Source: Ailurus styani
Taxonomy: Eukaryota; Chordata; Mammalia; Carnivora; Ailuridae
DNA length: 64,000 nucleotides
NCBI GenBank assembly: GCA_002007465.1
Contig: LNAC01000350.1
Span: 1-64,000 of the forward strand
Reading direction: 5' to 3'
Position numbers and translations under genes: made by a program. The notes under the pieces were generated by a model. It was given only the letters and a program-made list of their open reading frames with translations. It did no database searches and was not told the DNA's origin. This document shows, in pieces, positions 62,275-64,000 of the stretch. How positions within the stretch are numbered: position 1 is the stretch's first letter; each line of letters begins with the position of its first letter.

Positions 62275-62907
62275 AGGATTGCTATATGATCCAGCAATTT
62301 AACTTCCATATATATATGTGCTCAACAGATTTGAAAGCAGGGACTCAGATACTTGCATACAAATATTCGTATTAGCATTACTCACAGTAGCTAAAATGTA
62401 GAAACAACCCAAATTTCCATGAACAGATAAAAGGATAAACAAAATGTGAGATATACATGCAATGGAATGGTGTTCAGCTCTAAAAAGGGATGAAATGATA
62501 AACCTTGAAAACTTTAAGTGAAATAAGACACAAAAGGATAAATATCGTATCATTCCATTTATATGAGGTGTCCAGAAGAGGCAAATTCATACAAACTACA
62601 ATAGAAGTTACCAGGGCCTTAGGGAAGGGGAGAATGAGAAGTTATTGTTTAATAGGTACACAGTTTCTATTTGAGATGATAAAAAGTTCTAGAAATGGAT
62701 AGTGATAATGGTTGTACAACACTACAAATGCACTTAATGGATTGAACTGAATTGAATGGTACAGTATTATACATAATTATATACATAAAATGGTTAAAAT
62801 GGTAACTCTATATTTCACCAAAATTTTAAAAAAGCCTATTTTTAATTTTTTTGATCATAGAGTTTAGTTACAAATAATTAATAGATTTGAATATTTCATT
62901 TTCATAG

Positions 62908-63011
62908 AGGCCCAGAACAATGTTTCTAAATTTCTACAATGCTGCCTGAAATGCTGTTTCTGGTGTTTGGAAAAAATGGTAAAGTTTTTTAACAGAAATG
63001 CCTATGTTATG
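62908..63011 (+). CDS. SLC44A5: SLC44A5 exon m (last exon in window)
   Basis: The exon is 104 bp, with acceptor 'tttcatag' and donor 'gtaagt', ending in phase 0 after residue 490. It encodes the Cys-rich segment '[20 protein letters not shown]' followed by 'NRNAYVM', both family hallmarks. The next exon, expected to start near 'IAIYG', is not found in 63012-64000. The preceding intron ends only about 70 bp downstream of an old L1. Confidence 0.94.
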
Positions 63012-64000
63012 GTAAGTAGATTATTTTTTATTTACTAAATTTCTTCTTTGGAAACCCCAACGTCATTTGCACATTTCCATCTCTAACACTTTTTACATCA
63101 TGCAGTTGAATTTATCACCATGTTGCTATGATGAATCCCATGCATGATTCAGAGCCATGCTTTCCTAGTTGAGATAATATCTTAACTGAACTTCATTATT
63201 ACTGTTAATATCTTTTTAAAGAGGGAAATTATTATTTACCTTAGAAATTTTTAAATATGCTAGATTGAAAAGATTTCGTGCGTCTTTGACATAGTTTAGT
63301 GGAAGGAGAGGTTAGTCTATATTTAACTCTGAGAAAAAATATTTTTCTAATTCTGGGATTTACATATTTCTAGGGAATGGTCTGTTTCTTCTTACAAATC
63401 TTATGTTGAAATGTGTGGGAATCGACAAGGCCTAACTGAAAGTGTGACTTATTTCCTATGCGGAATATGGAGATTTTTAAAAATAGAGGTTCCAAAAACA
63501 TAATTCTTCTAAAATTTAGTAACTACAACCTTATGATACTTGCTTGTTATTACTATGACACAGAATCTGCCGGGGTGACTCAAATAGTCACGAAGATTTA
63601 AAAAGTCATTAATTTACTTCCAGTAAGAATTCTGTATTGAGCCTTTTAATCAATAAACCAATGTACCGAAAGATGTCCCTGAGGATAATTTTTAATGTGA
63701 ATGCTGCAACATTTGTCCCATTCACAACAGACCCTAGCCAAAACATTTTAAAGACAGAAACTACATCCTGGGATTTGAGAAAAAGATTTACCTCTGTGTG
63801 AATTCCCATGGAGTTTACAGGCATATAGCATCTGAAGCACACCTACCGTCAACGTCCCTGACAGCTGTGCAGAGTTGAGGATATACAGTTCCCAGGTTTC
63901 CCACATACCCAAAGGCTGGAAAGAGGAATGACAGTAGCAGGATGGGTGATAAGAGAATTAATTCATTTTCTTGTCATTGGATTGTCTGTTGGTCTTGTTA
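63012..64000. other. start of the intron after exon m
   Basis: No repeat or exon recognised. The open frame at 63609-63842 (minus) has no known domain. Confidence 0.55.

Larger units (their letters stand above)
48061..62835 (+). mobile_element. L1 #4, old sense L1, host of two nested L1s
   Basis: Host pieces are 48061-48554, 54981-55017, 61801-62082 and 62284 to about 62835, together about 1.4 kb. They read continuously as ORF2 C-terminus to 3' UTR: 'CAAGCTACAGTAATCAAAAC', 'AAAGAGCTTC' / 'TACAACTCAAAC', 'ACAAAGGA' / 'ATGG...CTCCAAAGAAGATAC', then 'GGAAATGCAAATCAAAATC'. It is 5'-truncated and diverged. It ends about 70 bp before the exon m acceptor. Confidence 0.88.
16539..63011 (+). other. 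SLC44A5: SLC44A5 gene, central part (13 internal coding exons)
   Basis: This is the gene span visible in the window. The joined exons give 490 complete codons with no stop, and every intron is GT-AG with matching phase. SLC44 proteins are multi-pass plasma-membrane proteins related to the choline transporter CTL1; the substrate of member 5 is poorly established. The family assignment rests on the order of features: Cys-rich extracellular loop, the segments around 'YWILIG', 'YGIWHCY', '[17 protein letters not shown]', '[12 protein letters not shown]' and '[15 protein letters not shown]'. Member 5 rather than 2 or 4 is chosen from memory of loop wording such as '[10 protein letters not shown]', 'LLDDDCPTAIFPSKPF' and 'QRCFPDF'. 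Below, residue 1 is the first complete codon of exon a. The usual family length is about 700-720 residues, so N-terminal exons (including the first membrane segment) and C-terminal exons lie outside. No start codon, promoter or polyadenylation site is in view. Confidence 0.93.

Noticed and set aside
63609..63842. 77-codon open frame on minus
   Set aside because: No recognisable domain, no splice context, and no sign of coding constraint.

Overview
The window is mammalian nuclear DNA from a carnivore. It holds 15 tRNA-Lys-derived CAN-type SINEs and several carnivore-style LINE-1 (L1) elements. The youngest SINE form (a 'GGGTTAAAGCCTCTGCCTTCGG' type head with 'CTGCCTGCCTCTCTGCCTACTTGTGATCTC' type tail wording) is the one I associate with mustelids such as mink, ferret or otter; the species call is inference. 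There are no bacterial-type genes, operons, CRISPR arrays or RNA genes. I found no new biological system; the notable signals are genomic-structural. The only real protein-coding gene is SLC44A5 (choline transporter-like protein 5) on the + strand. Thirteen internal coding exons lie between 16539 and 63011. All have GT-AG borders and phases that join without a break, giving 490 complete codons plus one leading base. They run from the first extracellular loop, through the central membrane segments, to a Cys-rich 'NRNAY' region before the C-terminal part. The first exons lie left of the window and the last ones right of it. Layout: 1-16.5 kb is upstream intron, dominated by two L1s that each lost the middle of ORF2 (an antisense copy at about 5.0-8.6 kb and a sense copy at about 11.5-15.7 kb), a small 5'-inverted L1 and a MaLR-type LTR. 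From 16.5 to 31.5 kb are exons a-f, with a 2.7-kb LINE-2 (L2) in the first intron; that L2 is interrupted by a 145-bp inverted copy of sequence lying 400 bp downstream. From 31.5 to 39.8 kb is an intron with a 5'-inverted L1 carrying a MER2-like Tigger element, and four single-N assembly joins, each with the same sequence on both sides. From 39.8 to 47.5 kb are exons g-l. From 47.5 to 62.9 kb is a 15.4-kb intron that is almost entirely a nested stack: an old sense L1 split by one young near-full-length sense L1 and one full-length antisense L1, with three SINEs on top. Exon m and about 1 kb of intron close the window. Repeat family names come from memory of consensus sequences and were not checked with a repeat library, so outer limits of old repeats are approximate (tens of bases). 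Exon borders and the target-site duplications (TSDs) quoted are read directly.
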